From NCBI GenBank assembly GCA_036850595.1, contig CM072148.1, positions 5,383,118-5,447,117 on the forward strand: DNA of 64,000 nt, in the 5' to 3' direction. The position numbers and the translations under genes were made by a program. Shown in pieces: positions 48,400 through 61,264 of this stretch. A model generated the notes under the pieces. It did no database searches. It was not told the DNA's origin and saw only the letters and a list, made by a program, of their open reading frames with translations. Position 1 is the stretch's first letter. Every line of letters begins with the position of its first letter. Source of the stretch: Rhyacichthys aspro (lineage: Eukaryota > Chordata > Actinopteri > Gobiiformes > Rhyacichthyidae).

Positions 48400-48980
48400 T
48401 GAATTACCTTAATTAGAAAGCTCATCCCAAGCCCGTTTCCATTGATGGTCCATCTTACCAAATCCAAACTAGTGTTGGACAGTTACCGAGAAGCCGTCTT
48501 TGATTAATCATCTGCCCCTTAATCATTACTCTTTAAACAAACTTCTTCTTCTTTTAACACGTTTTCCGTTTGGCCCCAGTCTTTTGTATTTTTAATTTTC
48601 TTTTCCCAGCGCTTCATTTGATGTTTTGTAACTTTTCATGTGTTGCCAGTGGATCGGTGCCTTTAGAAAGTCGGTACTTCCCTTCCGGTGGTGGCGAGGG
48701 TGTATACGCCTATGAATATTTTCCATTGATGAATAGCATAGACGGCCGCGGCGCCTTTGATAACCTCCTGCCTGGGTCCTGAGTGATGTCATAATGGTGG
48801 GACGCCGACTCCGGGCAAAACATCCCAAAGCACAGCGCGGTGGAGCAAACATTAGAGGCCTTTGACGTCCTGTGTGTTTAATATGAGAGCACTCTTTACA
48901 CAGACGAGGAGCGAGGGTCCGTCGGGAAACGCCAGTAGTTTTAAGGTCAAGCCATCGCAGTTCCTCTTCAGTCAACTTCA
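48400..48980. promoter_or_regulatory. Candidate conserved noncoding element
   Basis: TTAATTAG at 48409-48416 and the perfect 10-bp palindrome TGATTAATCA at 48501-48510, with CTTAATCATT close by. A CpG-containing second half has CCATTGATGAATAGC and TGATGTCATAATGG. TAATC-type cores suit K50 homeodomain factors (Otx, Pitx, Crx). Confidence 0.45.
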
Positions 48981-50022
48981 GCATCTTTGATCACTTGTTG
49001 TTTTTGAGTGTGCCACTGTGAATCGTGGCCAGGTCTTTATAATGTATGAGCACATTACATAGTGATGAATGGCTTGGCAGCAAAAGTTGAAGAAGCGGTG
49101 GAACATGCTCGAGGAGAAACTTTATGTTCGTCCGTAACCGAGAGCCGGAAGGAACACTCGATTCTCGCTCAAACGCTTCTCTTAAACTCACACTTGTCTC
49201 GTGTGAGCTGGGGATACACTTTTTGGACATTGAAGCATTTTTGATTCTGAAGCTAATGTAGGAGTAGCCTCTAGGAACCTTTGCATAAGTTTTGATCAGT
49301 ATCTAAAGTTTACCTGCACTTTGCAAAACTTTGGTTTTTACTGTTGTATTACATTATATTGTTTGTTTTTTGTCTTAAATCCTTGTATTTGTTATATTTC
49401 TTTTTATGTGCTGTTGGCTAAATGTGTTCTTTGCTCTATACAAACATTTTTTAACGAGTTAATGCACATGAAGTTAAATTAATTGTTATTATCTATATTT
49501 ATCATTGTACCGTTGTGTCTGGTTTAAAGACTAATATCTGAGAACACTTATAGGTACAACACAACAAGAAAACAAAACTTTTCCTGTTGTAATGTAAACG
49601 TAATTCCAGTGTGACTCATTGAGATACATGCTCCAGTAACACAAATGTCTAAATTATGCCTTATCCTCAGTTCCTCTTCATAGCTTAAACACTGAACAAA
49701 AGGTGGAAAGTACGGCTCTGTGTTTTTATGTGGAACTCCCTGCTCATCAGTTGAATTTGTACTTAATAAATACAGACTAATCAAGAGAAACAGATAGAAA
49801 TAAATTCAAGAGCAAGATGTCCAAGTAACTTTTGAGATGTTACAGATTATTCTCAACTCATACAAACGCATTAACCCTAAAAAGTTCCAATGGTGAGATA
49901 ATATAATGTCATAATGTCATTCCTTTTCATTATCACCCTGTAAAAATGTACATCGAAAGTATAATTACATTAAAAGCTCTTCAGATTGTTAACTTTTTTA
50001 TGCACTTTCATTTTTTTTATTT
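48981..50022. other. AT-rich intergenic stretch, no gene seen
   Basis: No recognisable gene or element before the LINE-like tail at 50023. Confidence 0.5.
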
Positions 50023-50145
50023 ATTTGCATCCACACTGTAACTTTTGTGTGTTGTATTCCTGCACTTTCACAGGTTTAGAGCTGCTGTAACAGTGGGATT
50101 TCCCCTTCCTGGAATCAATAAAGCCATATCTTATTTATGTTTATC
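50023..50145 (+). mobile_element. LINE-type 3' tail fragment
   Basis: Ends with GCTGCTGTAACAGTGGGATTTCCCCTTCCTGGAATCAATAAAG followed by TATCTTATTTAT. The order 'GTAACA ... ATTTCCC ... GGxATCAATAAAG ... TATCT' is the familiar 3' end of several teleost non-LTR retrotransposons and the SINEs that borrow it. No coding part is nearby. Confidence 0.55.
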
Positions 50146-50589
50146 TATTTCTTTGGATTTTTTGCAAAACAATGACAAAAAATGCTGTCTAATTCTATAA
50201 GTCAGCTCGTTATTCCAACATGAAAATGAAGACAAATGGCTGATCACTTTCGTAGCCAATCACGAGCTTAAAAATCCAAACTTCTGTTAAATTCAGAGAC
50301 ATATCACCATAAATATATATATAACCTGAGGATGGCTTCCACAGAAAGTCTTTGCGAAGGTCATTTTCATCCAATCAGAGCATCGGCATGTTGTTTAACG
50401 GCTGCTTTGTCGTCCATCGTAAACCACGCCCCTAACTGAGAGTACTGACACACTATTGGTCCAAACCAGCTGCTGTGACGATAAGACACATATGAACCTC
50501 TTGACATTACATATAGAACTGTTTGTGATCAAATCCAAACACAACTGGCCTTTACTCAAAGTTCCTTAAAGGACCATTAATATCTGACA

Positions 50590-51640
50590 CTTTCATTTTC
50601 TGTATTGTACAGTTCAGGTGCGAGTAAACGGTTTGTCTCAGTTTCTCCAAGTGTTGCAGGTGCTGAGAGGATCTAACAAAGGTTGCGGAGGCGGGAGCGA
50701 AAAGAGGCAAATCTATCGAACTTGTGTCCTGGTTTCCCTGCTCGATAATGATCTCTTGAAAGTGTATGTTTTTTCCTCTTCTTGCAGTAAGAGCGCGCGC
50801 CAGATGAAAGCTAGTTCCGGGGCTAGTGCAGCGGCGCACATCTGACTGAGGCAGGTGTTAGAAATGTAGATGGCTGGCGGAGACTAAAGACAATACAAAT
50901 TTGAAGTGAAAACGCTACTGGCACGCCTCCTCTGTTCTTAACACGTGAAAGCCCCGGGCCCATCCATTATTCATGGCGTCGTGCGCGCGCGTGCCACTGT
51001 GTTAGTTCTGTAGTCGGAGGAGAGGAGGTGTCTGTTGCACTTAAAGAGAAAGTGGCTTCGGCGGGCCCAGGTCTGTCAGCCGCCGTCTCTCTCCGTCTGC
51101 TTGTTCCGCCTCAGCCCTTTTAATGATGGGATTAAGGCCTGAGAATTGGTGGCTAAAAGTGGAGAGCCAGTTATTTGAGAGAAAATAGCGAGAGAAAAGA
51201 GCGCGAGGAAGTGGGGAGGGGGAGGCAGCGGTGGAGAGGATGGGGCTGGTGCGTTGTACACTGGGGGTATTTTTCAAAGCAGCGCAGACTCGAAGCCATT
51301 GGGAGACTCCTTTGACTTTAATCTTGGCTGCTTCTTTGAAAATTATGACCGAGGACCACGGTTGCTTCATTAAAAGACATGTTCTGTTTCTTGTGTAGTT
51401 TCAGCCAGTTTTTTTCTTCTTCTTCTTCTTCTTTGTGCATGCGCTGCTGATGTGGGCTTTCCGCAGCGGCCTCCGGAGCACCTTGCCCGGCGCTGAGAGG
51501 CCGAGGCTGAGTGTGTGTAAACAGAGCGCCGACGTTAATGGAGTGGACGCACTTGATTTCCTCAGGACTCTTATCGTGTCGAGTGGCCGCTCCACTTCCA
51601 CTCACGCAGCAGCACTTCTGTCAGTGAGAAGCGATGAGAA
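50590..51640. promoter_or_regulatory. Candidate conserved noncoding region (GC-richer, about 1 kb)
   Basis: A long island with CpG-rich parts (GTCGTGCGCGCGCGTGCC near 50980). It carries CTCGATAATGATCTC near 50741 and CATTATTCATGG near 50964. A (TTC)n microsatellite lies at 51414-51433. Overlapping open frames on both strands point to composition, not coding. It could hide a promoter of an unannotated noncoding RNA. Confidence 0.35.
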
Positions 51641-53917
51641 GCTGCAACTGGTAGCATTGGGCCACTTGTGTTATTCCACTGGACTCATGTGGGTTCACAA
51701 TCTTGAAAACACTGATTCTTTGAATAAAGTTCACTAAAATAAATGAATAATTGATTGTTGTTGGGTGTATTTCAAACTTGTGTTGGTGAGTCTAACTTGT
51801 CATTATAATCTGTATCTCCTGCTCAACCAAACTATTTTATTGAGTATTCTTCTCAAAACAATGTTGTGATTGGTTGTGTTCACATTCTTTCCAGCTGTTC
51901 ATCATCAGTGGAAGGAGTTGATTGTGTTGTGACGACAATGTTTGTGAAAACAGGCCAATAGTGTGTAAAATGTTGTGTAACTTTATATTAATGACCAGCT
52001 CAACACTCTGAATCTACTGGTGACATAACCAGTCGGGTGAGTAAGTCATTTATAATGTCAATCATATTGACATAGAAACAACAATTTAATGGTGGTTGGA
52101 TTTTAGAACCAACGTTTCTGGCTCTGAACCAGGTTATTATTGTTGTGATTGTGTCAGGACCAGAACAGGGACAAAGCTGGGGTCAAACACTTAAGTTTAT
52201 TTCAAATTTAATAGCTTCAGTTAAGTTAAAGGTTTCAAGTGAGATAATGGACAAGAAAGCACAAACTATAAATATTCATTTTTAGGACAAGAGTAGCTTG
52301 CATAACCTTAAATATATATTTCAAAATACTAGTTTAATATTAGTGATGAACTATCACAGCAGAAGAAGATTTATGAGGTATCAATGGTTGTTAACAATTT
52401 GTAGATTTACGTTTATGTTTAGCCCAAAGTGCATCATTTCGACTCAACAACAACCTTAACGTCTTAAATCAAACCTCAGAAAATGTACCTCTGTGGTCAG
52501 AATACAAACTCCTGTCTCCAAATCCCAAACAATACCCAGCGTAACCCCGACGTGCAAAGAGCCTGTTTAGAGAAAGTTTATACCTTTGTCAAGGCCTCTT
52601 TGTGGTTACGGCCTAACACCAACTTCACTTTCATTAAAGACACTGTAGAAGTCCCTTTATCCTGAATGTGTTTATTATTTGTCTGTGACCGATCAGAAGG
52701 CTAACAAAGCATCAACTGCAGATTATGACCCAACAATTCTAATAACTTTACACTGAGGCATTTGTCCAACTTGGTGCAGAGGCCTAAAGGGGTTTAAATG
52801 TTTCTTTGGAGAGGCCCCTAACTTGAAAAAAGATTGACAAAACATTAAAAGATGATAAAATATGACCATTTTGAAATCCTAGAAGTCAAATTAGCATTAT
52901 GAAGTGTGAATATAAATATACTGCTACATATTTAAAGTTATGATGGATGCAACAGCTCTTTGTCTTCTTTGTCCACTGTGCAGTCCGACCATGACAGAGA
53001 CTCCTAACAACTCTGGCCAAAGGAGAGGAATCACTACAGCGCTAGCCTCATTAATAAACTCATAGTGTTTCTGTATTTTATACCATCTACAATCTTTGGG
53101 TCAAGATAAGTTCACAGTTTAGTAAAAGCAAAACAACTTACAAATTTACCCAAAACTGCAGCGAAAAACCCAACTGCCTCCATTAAACCTCCTGTCAACA
53201 ACGTTTTAATGTGAAGTATCGAGATTCTGTGGGTAAATGTGTTTTGCAAAAAGTTGCTGGCAGATAACTATTACAATGTTTTCACAGCGTTTTAAAGTGT
53301 TGTAGCCAAAGGCGGCACCACAACAAATCATCTTTATGTCTCTCACCATCCCCCTTCAGCGAGAGGCCCTTTTAGAAACAAAAGCTCTGTTCCTAATGCT
53401 CAGTGAAGACTCATTTCACTTGGAGAAGCTGTACTTGTATTCTGCAGGCAGGTATTTGCACACAATCACACTTAAATGCCTCCCGCCTCTTCACCGTTTC
53501 TCTCACGGCTTCAAACAGTGGGTCTGTATGAGAGTGGTTTGTCGTTTTTTTTGGGTGGCCACATCATTTGTCAGTTTTATTACAGATAGAAGTATTAGAT
53601 AATCCATCCAAAGTCACTGAAACTGATATTTAGGTGTTACAGTTTAAACACACCGGACATGGAATAGGCTTTAAATATCATTGTTCAGTTAAACCAGGGG
53701 AAACAGAAACAGAATATTGATTTATTTGTATATACGGTAAGTCAGAAGAGTTTTTGTGTTGACTGTTATCTGACTAAAGATAAATAAACACAATAATAGT
53801 TCAATGGAAGTCCACTAACCTATTTTCCATTTGGGCCATTACTACGAAGCTAGTTGAACCTATCTCATATATGTCTCACACGGCCAATCTTATCTGGAAA
53901 TCTGGAAATTGTCTAGA
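51641..53917. other. AT-rich intergenic stretch, no gene seen
   Basis: Over 2 kb without gene-like frames. GC rises slightly at 52480-52650 and 53330-53540 without further support. Confidence 0.5.
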
Positions 53918-54000
53918 TTTTATTTATTTTTTTAACCTTTATTTAATCAGGTAAGTCAATTGAGAACAAATTCTCATTTACAATGACGACCTGAGGCAGC
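53918..54000 (+). repeat. Teleost interspersed repeat fragment
   Basis: TTTTTTTAACCTTTATTTAATC, then AGGTAAGTCAATTGAGAAC and AAATTCTCATTTACAATGACGACC, follows a repeat recognisable from many teleost genomes (AACCTTTATTTAACxAGGxAAGTCA...). It is only the head of that repeat. Class assignment is left open. Confidence 0.55.
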
Positions 54001-54232
54001 ATGAGAGGCATAGTTTGTACCCAACTCAGACCCAAAACTCCAGTCACCTATGCTCCTGAATGGGACAAAGCGGTAGAACATGAATAAATAAATATTGTTG
54101 AAAAATAAATTCTAAACCATGGAATTTTTATTTTGACAACATATAATTATCAGTGTCACAACTCAACACACTCAAGCGAGAATAAAAACCTTCAAGAAAC
54201 AATATTAAGAATGAAACATGACAAAAGGAAGA

Positions 54233-54249
54233 CCATTTGAGAACCACTG
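54233..54249 (+). mobile_element. Lone hAT-like terminus
   Basis: CCATTTGAGAACCACTG is the reverse of CAGTGGTTCTCAAATGG, a usual hAT-type end. I could not find the opposite end in the preceding 600 bases, so this may be a truncated copy or coincidence. Confidence 0.3.
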
Positions 54250-54589
54250 CCTCACAGCATTGTTTTGTTCCTTATCGCCATAAAAGTAAACCCTGTTGCA
54301 TATATGTTAAAAATAAAGCGTATTATGTTGGGTCTATAGTAATTAGGCAAAAAGGACAAAAGTTTGGTGCAGTATTCTTTCACATAGACATCACAGATGG
54401 TAGAGGTGCTCCAGTGCAGTAGGAAATGAAGAGGGAGATGAGGCCTGTGTCAAATGCCACACAAAGTACTAATCGATCCCTTGCTGCGTTCACACACTGA
54501 GAATGCACAAATCAGGGCACAGCAAGCAGCCTCTAATGACCTGGACCAACACACACCCACTGCATCCATCAGAATATATGTAAGCCTAA

Positions 54590-54860
54590 ACCCACACACA
54601 CCGGTGCCAGCTGTCAGCGCAGATCCGGGGTCTGCTGCCCTCGGCCTCTCCTCCGTCGGACCCTTCCCGCGCGAATATACAGATCGAGCCGAGCGCTAAA
54701 TGCTTTATGAAGCGCCAGTTGTACGAGTCGTGCCACTGCAGCTCCCCAAAGCCCCGCCAGCAGGAAGCATGTGTAGGTTGTGATCCTTTGTAAACCATAT
54801 GTGTTTAAAACATCGAGCGCATGCAGTATTCATGGCCTTCCAGCGGGCCAGCCTAAACAC
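54590..54860. promoter_or_regulatory. Candidate conserved noncoding element
   Basis: A GC- and CpG-richer island (CGCGCGAATATACAG, GAGCCGAGCGC) ending with GCATGCAGTATTCATGGCC. Unique and non-coding. Confidence 0.3.
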
Positions 54861-56179
54861 TGAGCCTCACACCGGTTCACTTTATCATTAACAACGACGG
54901 CCACAACACACTTTATGTAAATTATATTATATTCTTTTCTGTTCTATAAAGTACAATACAGATCTTAGCTGCTATTGAAATTCAATCTGATGATAATGTG
55001 GATTAACCCTTGACCCTACAGTAACCCACTCCTCATCATTGGGTCAAAAAAACAGGTCAAACATGGATGAATTTTCTTTGTAAAATGTAAATTCAAAATC
55101 GCTAACAACAGATCACTTTGGGCCAGTCCTTTTAGATTTAGTCGTCACTGAGGGGCACTATTTAGCAAACAAGAAGTCACTACTGCCCTGTATTATAATG
55201 TGTTTTATGAAGCTTTAACCAACAAATAATTAATAATCCATTCTTTAACAACACTGGCACTACTTCAATATGATGTTACAATAGTTCTTCCATGAAATAT
55301 CTACCTCTTGTTTTGTTGGTCAGTTTATATTAAAGTGTTTCAGGGCCTTAACGCGTAAGAAGTTAATGAATTAAAGAATGGACGACGACGTATTTACAGT
55401 GCAGTGAATGATAAGGCTCCGTCTCTTTGCTCTGTGTACACACATCAAGTTATGACAAAGACAGAATAAGGCCGTCCACTCAAATCAAATCAGACCATGC
55501 CCCACTCAACATCCATATATCACTTACCCAGTTCATAATTTGGACTCTGGTTTAACTGAGTAACACAGAGCATGATGTTGTTTATTGGCAGTGTTGCATG
55601 TTTTATGAACAAACAAATACTCCGTAACTTAGTTTTGGTTCATGGATGGACACATGGAAAGTGAAAAGTTTGTGATTTCTAGCATCTCTATTTTATGAAA
55701 TCTCATGAACAAATTTATCTGCAGGTTATACAAATCTGAAAATGTAATCATTCTGAGTCTCTTTAGTACAATACGTTACCGCTGCCTTTATAAAACCTTC
55801 TACTCAGCTGCTTTTTGTTCTTGTTTGGTTCCACAGTTGCGAATGCCATCATGAGCGCTAAGCTAGGAAACTAGATGCATTGTGTTTGTTGAAACTGCAA
55901 GTGTGAACGCCCCTAAATTCAGAGACGCTTCTGTTTTAGCTCCAGCTCTACTCTCCCACTTGTCAAAATCACATAATGAAAGTCTGTATGATTCATTACC
56001 TCACTGTGTTATCTTTGTTTGTTGCAGAGCAGTGAGTCAAGTCAAGGTAAGACCTCTCACAGAGCTCTGTGTTTTTCTAAATCTATCCAGTATTTTATCA
56101 AATGGACTCATAAATTACAATTTTCCCAGTGCAGTAATAACAGCCAAAGTGTCCCTCAGTGCGGTACATGAAACAAACA
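54861..56179. other. AT-rich intergenic stretch, no gene seen
   Basis: Contains ATAATTAAT (Brn-3-type core) at 55226-55234. Otherwise nothing recognised. Confidence 0.5.
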
Positions 56180-56350
56180 CAGAGACACGCGGCGGGCTTT
56201 GATCAGTCAGTCCGTAAACAAAGCCCCGTGCACGAGCCCTGCAATCGGCTGTGTGTAGATCAAACCGTGTCAAATCATCAACGGCGAATAATAAGCCGTT
56301 GTTCTCTGAAGGGCAGCAGTCACAACAGCGCCATCAATTAGACTCCACAC
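56180..56350. promoter_or_regulatory. Candidate short conserved noncoding element
   Basis: A CpG-containing unique island (ACACGCGGCGGGC, CAACGGCGAATAATAAGCCG) of about 170 bases in AT-rich DNA. Weak support. Confidence 0.25.
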
Positions 56351-57939
56351 TTTGTGCCTGTTTCCTTTCCAAAGATCGCCAGGCTTTGTCTCGTCAAACC
56401 TGTGCGTTTGCATTAACACGGCACAGACTCAAATGTAGATTGTTTTGGAATTTGTTTCTTGTATTTTGCAGATCAAATAACAAATACTGACCTTATGATT
56501 GTTTTTTTTTTGTTTTACCCTGAAGTTGAAAAAAGAGTTGTGATACTGGTAAATCAGTGGCATTTATTGAGTCAGACATGTTGCATTTTAGGTACAATTA
56601 ACTTACATTTATGTCACATTTTTATTGCATGTGTATTTGGCAAAACAACCAAAAATAAGCATCATTCCAGTTCACTGTCCGCCCCCTCCGTCAGGGCACC
56701 AACACAGGGGGAATAGTACTAAAGGATGGAGCAAAAAGCACAGTCTGAATTTGAAGAACACAGTGTAAAACAAATAAAAACTTGTTTTGTTTTGTTCCAT
56801 ATGTTTAGTTTTTAATTCACTGAAATGTCCTCCATCAACCGCTTATTCTACTTTTAGTGTCAGATGGAGTCTTTTGTCGTAATTTGTTTTTCAGTTGTAA
56901 TTTTGCACCAAATTAATTCACCATTTGAAAATAGTCATCAATTCACTGTGGAGAGCTTACCTTAACCTTACGGCTCTGATTTCACTTGTGATTCCAAAGT
57001 TATCTTCATCATATACATTTCCAAAAACATGCACATTTCACTTTGTTTTGTCTTTTCTCTGTTTGTGTTTTTCTTTTTGGGTTGTTTTGTTGTGTGAGTG
57101 CTCATACTCTGCTCTGAAATAGACACTTTCCGGGATTTCCTGCTACCGTTGAATCAATGTTGACAATCTTTGTAGACTTAAAACCAACAGAGAGAGCCCT
57201 TAATAAAATTGGAGCAGACTCCCTTCAGTGGGAGCATCGATTGGCCAAATCTTGCTGTCATTGATTAAAATCCTTGATAAAAGCCTAGCCAAGGTTCCGA
57301 AGTCTTTTAGGTTTAAGTTTTTTAGGTCATTCGTATTACAATATACTATTATGTGACCAGACTATTTTCCTCTGGATAACAAAAAAAAAAACATACACAA
57401 GTTTTCTTCAAAATCCCTTTGATCTTATGCAGACCACCAATGAAACAAAACAGTGCCCCGCTGTATTTACCCCTACATTACCCCTTTGTACAAACCAGTT
57501 TAAATAACGTTCTGATTGTTATTTGATATTGTGATGTTGTTTATTATTACCTTGCTTTTTTGTTGTTGTGTTGGTGAGATCTACACCAACACAATACATC
57601 TCTGAACTGAATAAAAGACATTAGTTCACTTTAGTTTGACAATTCTTGACCGCATTTAGTTTAAAAGCTGCTAATCTTGGCTTTGTTTGACTTGGCTCTG
57701 ACTGTTCGGCCACATAGGTAGACGCCTCAACACTGCACACGAAGTTCGCCGCATTCTTTTTTCCTCTCTTTCTCTTCTTGTTAGTGCATGACTCACGCTG
57801 TGCACAAGAGTATTACCCTCAAACAAGTCTGTCCTCTTTGTTTTGAGATCTATGGGGACCCTCCCTCCTCGCAAAAAAATAATGTTTTGGAAAAGCAAGC
57901 CAAAGCAACGTCGGAGAGAGGGAGCGTGGAATCAATAGC
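56351..57939. other. AT-rich intergenic stretch, no gene seen
   Basis: T-rich on the plus strand at 57000-57100. No gene or repeat end recognised. Confidence 0.5.
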
Positions 57940-58340
57940 ATCTTCTCTTCTGACTTGATTTAAATGAGGGCTACCATCTCTGAAGTTCCTTTCTTGCCAT
58001 GTTCATCTTGAAAGAATGTGCGCCGGGTTGCACCGACTCCAAAGCCCAGCGCAGTTACCATTGGCATATTAATAATTTAATGCAAATAATCATTGAGTAT
58101 GCAGTTTGTGTGAGAATTTGAGCTGAAAGACAAAAGTAGAAAGTGCGGCCTCACATTGCGTTGAGGAAAATAAAGTGAGATGTTACACAGGCTTCTTTGG
58201 AGCGTCTCCGCGGGCGAACGCTGCAGTGAATCCCCCCAAGAGCCGTACCATCTCATCCAGCGCTCTCTGATTTAGATCCTATCAAGCCGTCTCGTTTCAC
58301 GTTGCCGTAATGCGATGTGTCGAGGAGTAATTTGACATGG
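57940..58340. promoter_or_regulatory. Candidate conserved noncoding element with POU octamer
   Basis: The core CATATTAATAATTTAATGCA leads into a perfect octamer ATGCAAAT at 58080-58087 and then AATCATTGAGTATGCAG. CpG-containing segments lie on both sides (GCGCCGGGTTGC, CTCCGCGGGCGAACG). This is classic texture for a deeply conserved developmental enhancer, but untested. Confidence 0.45.
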
Positions 58341-59459
58341 TTTCTCGAAGTAAACAGGAGGAATGTGGGTTTGGCTGGTTCTTTAATTGTGCTGTTTGGA
58401 GCTCGACCCAGGGTGATTTATACAGTTATATTTTAGGCCTGGTTGCTTACTGGAGGTGGTCATGGAAAGGTGAGGCCTATGTTTGTTTGTGGAGACGGTC
58501 GGTCGACGGTGCGTCACAGAAATAGATATATGAAAGCCTCTTCTCACCACAGTTGCTCTCAGGCTCCAGTCCCTTTCCTTCATTCCCATTAGACTGTCAA
58601 TAATTCATGTCAAGGGTTTCATGGGATTCAGCACATACTTTCGGCCCGTATCGACGACAATTCCTTTTATTTACAGTGGGTCTGTAATGAAATAAGAAGC
58701 CGTGCACAAGACTCAGACTGTGGGCTGATTTTAGAGGCGTTGGGTGTGTTGTTGTTGTTGGAGGGAAGCCAGCGGGGTTTTGGTTCAGCCCGGGTCCCAG
58801 AGCTGCTCCACTCAGACGCTCGGATTATTGTTCTCATTACTGGTCAGTCTTGATTCTTCAGCACTGCCCACACGTCTAACTGGAGCTTTTCATGGTACTT
58901 TTGTATTAAGGTTGCCAAGATTTACAGCTTTTGTTTCTGTGTGGACTGGTAATGTTCTCAAGCATGTCATAAATGTTTTGGAGAAATAAGCAAATTGAGC
59001 AGTCCTAGAACACTGTCAAGAACAATTGGCCACTTAATACTTAACCTTTACAGGTGCTGGGTGTGAAATGGGTTTAAGGTGGGGTACACCCTGAACAATC
59101 AAATGTAATTGCAGGGTTACACTGTGCTATTTTTTTGTCTTAAAAGTGAAATAGATGCATGTTCACACTGAGCAAACGTTAACCAAAGTCAGCCATTTTA
59201 GACCCTAAACACAGTCTGATTGCATCATTGTTATATATATCATCAAATAATTATATCACATACATGTAGAATTGGATAAAACAGTGTCTTCAGCCCATAA
59301 CTTCACAATCATCAGTCCTGAACACGATGCCGCACACCTCCATCGACTGCACCTTTCCACAAGTACAAATAATTAAAATGTAAATGTATGGGCTCTCATA
59401 AGTCCAGATGATCAAGAGGTACTTCAGCCAAGCACAAAAACACTCATAAAGCGCTTCCA
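58341..59459. other. Intergenic stretch, no gene seen
   Basis: GC-richer to about 58820, then AT-rich. Nothing specific recognised. Confidence 0.5.
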
Positions 59460-59880
59460 TCACCTGCTATAACAATCAATTAAAATACAATATGCAAAGA
59501 GCGGCGGTGTGTACGACGCAGTGGAATGAATCAGCGAGTGCCCGTGGACATTGTCATACGGACATATTAGCACCAGCGCTGGATTCCTTCGTGTTTTATG
59601 TGTATAATTTCCCCCTGATAGTGCTGCTGCTGTGTGAGAAAAGGCAGAGAGATGATGTGGAGGGATGAGGGAGGCTGAGACAGGAGAGCTGCCCCCAGTA
59701 ATGAGGCCCTTTTATGGGCTTTAATTTGTCCCACTCCCCCGGGAGACTGATGGATGGCTCTCTTTATGCTCACACTCTTTCTTTCCCCCATCTGTGATAC
59801 GGAGGATTTATTTATACCCTCATATTACCTCTCTAACAAGTGCTGCCCTGCCATTACCACCGCACACACACAGATGCAAA
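59460..59880. promoter_or_regulatory. Candidate conserved noncoding element with CArG box
   Basis: CCTTTTATGG at 59708-59717 is a perfect SRF CArG box, extended to the near-symmetrical GCCCTTTTATGGGC. The block also has AATCAATTAAAAT, CAATATGCAAAG and GGATTTATTTATACCC. Unique and GC-richer in the middle. Confidence 0.45.
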
Positions 59881-61264
59881 GGTACACTGGATATGCCGGG
59901 TCACAATAACGAGGTTTCATTTGATCTCTTTTAAAACAGCTGGATACAGTTATTAACAGAGATGTCTTGGGTTATATATAGCACATTATGAAAAGCAAAC
60001 TCTTATTACCTTCAGTCTTAAAGGGCTAGTCTGTAGAGAATCCAGAAATTATTAGTAAACAAAGTTGGCTCCTCCTATTGAGGTTTACTATAGTCATAAT
60101 CCAGGTTAATTTGGTTGAGAGTTGACAGAGATGACCAATCATAACCATTTATTTAAAATGCAATGCTTTGTTTGTCTGATAAGTATGTTTTTTAGTTGAT
60201 TATTATTATTTAGTTGGATGTATAGTAATTGCTTTCACTGGTAGTTTAGTCTGCGTCCATTTCTTCTGCGCCCAGAACGGACAAGAACCAGATTAAGTCT
60301 TTATATAGAATAGAGAGAAAACAAAATAGGATGAGTGGCCAGGCCTATGGTTTTTCTGAATCTTTACTTAGTTACATTGAGCAGTAAACTGTATGTCTTG
60401 GCAATTGTGTCCATAAAACATTTTTTTAATCATTAGAGGAATGTTGAGCTGCAAACAAGAATAACCCAACACAGACACAATTTGATCTGTGAATGACAAC
60501 AAGAAAAGGAAAGTGACTTTTTCTTTGAATTTAATATCTTTAGAGAAACATATCCCAATGGGAAAAATAAGTACCTAATCCACAAAAGTGTAAAATACAT
60601 TGATAGTTGTAACTATATATTGTTATTAAATACCAAAACAAACTGCCAGTCATGCCGATTACAAACAATCTCATTATTTTTAATTTGGCAAAATATTATT
60701 TTATGTTTTTAGTGGTAAGTAAAGTTAATTGATTAAACATTAGAGGGACTGATGTAACTTTATTTGTGATAAAAGTGTCAGATTCACCAAATGTTTGGTC
60801 TGAGCCTGACCTTAACCCTGTCCTGGACCAGGCTCAGCCGTCTGCATAAGTTTCAATAGTGACTTTAGAGTCTTTTGTGGGACAGAAATGACAACAAAAT
60901 GAGCCAGACTTATCCAAATTAGCTGAGTTTATCGGGTTAGCTCGTTTTATGGAACAGCCCATAGGTTTCCTCATAACATAGACTGACTCACCAACTAGAC
61001 TAATCATTTATGCAAATCTACTGGTGCTTTTGTGTTACTTCCTGCTCACTACTCCACCTAGTGTCAGCTTACTGGAGTGAGGATTCCAGCCTCTGTCCTC
61101 TGTTCTTTCTCTATTCTTTGACTGGACTGAATGTTATGAGGGAAAAACACACACACACACAGACACACACAAACACAAAACATTTTGCCCCTGGGCAATT
61201 CATTGCAAATTCTGGCTGACTCCTGCTCTGCTTTGACTCTAGGGAAATGAGATTTAAAAACTAA
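59881..61264. other. AT-rich intergenic stretch, no gene seen
   Basis: One POU octamer at 61010-61017 and an imperfect (CA)n microsatellite at 61146-61178. Confidence 0.5.
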
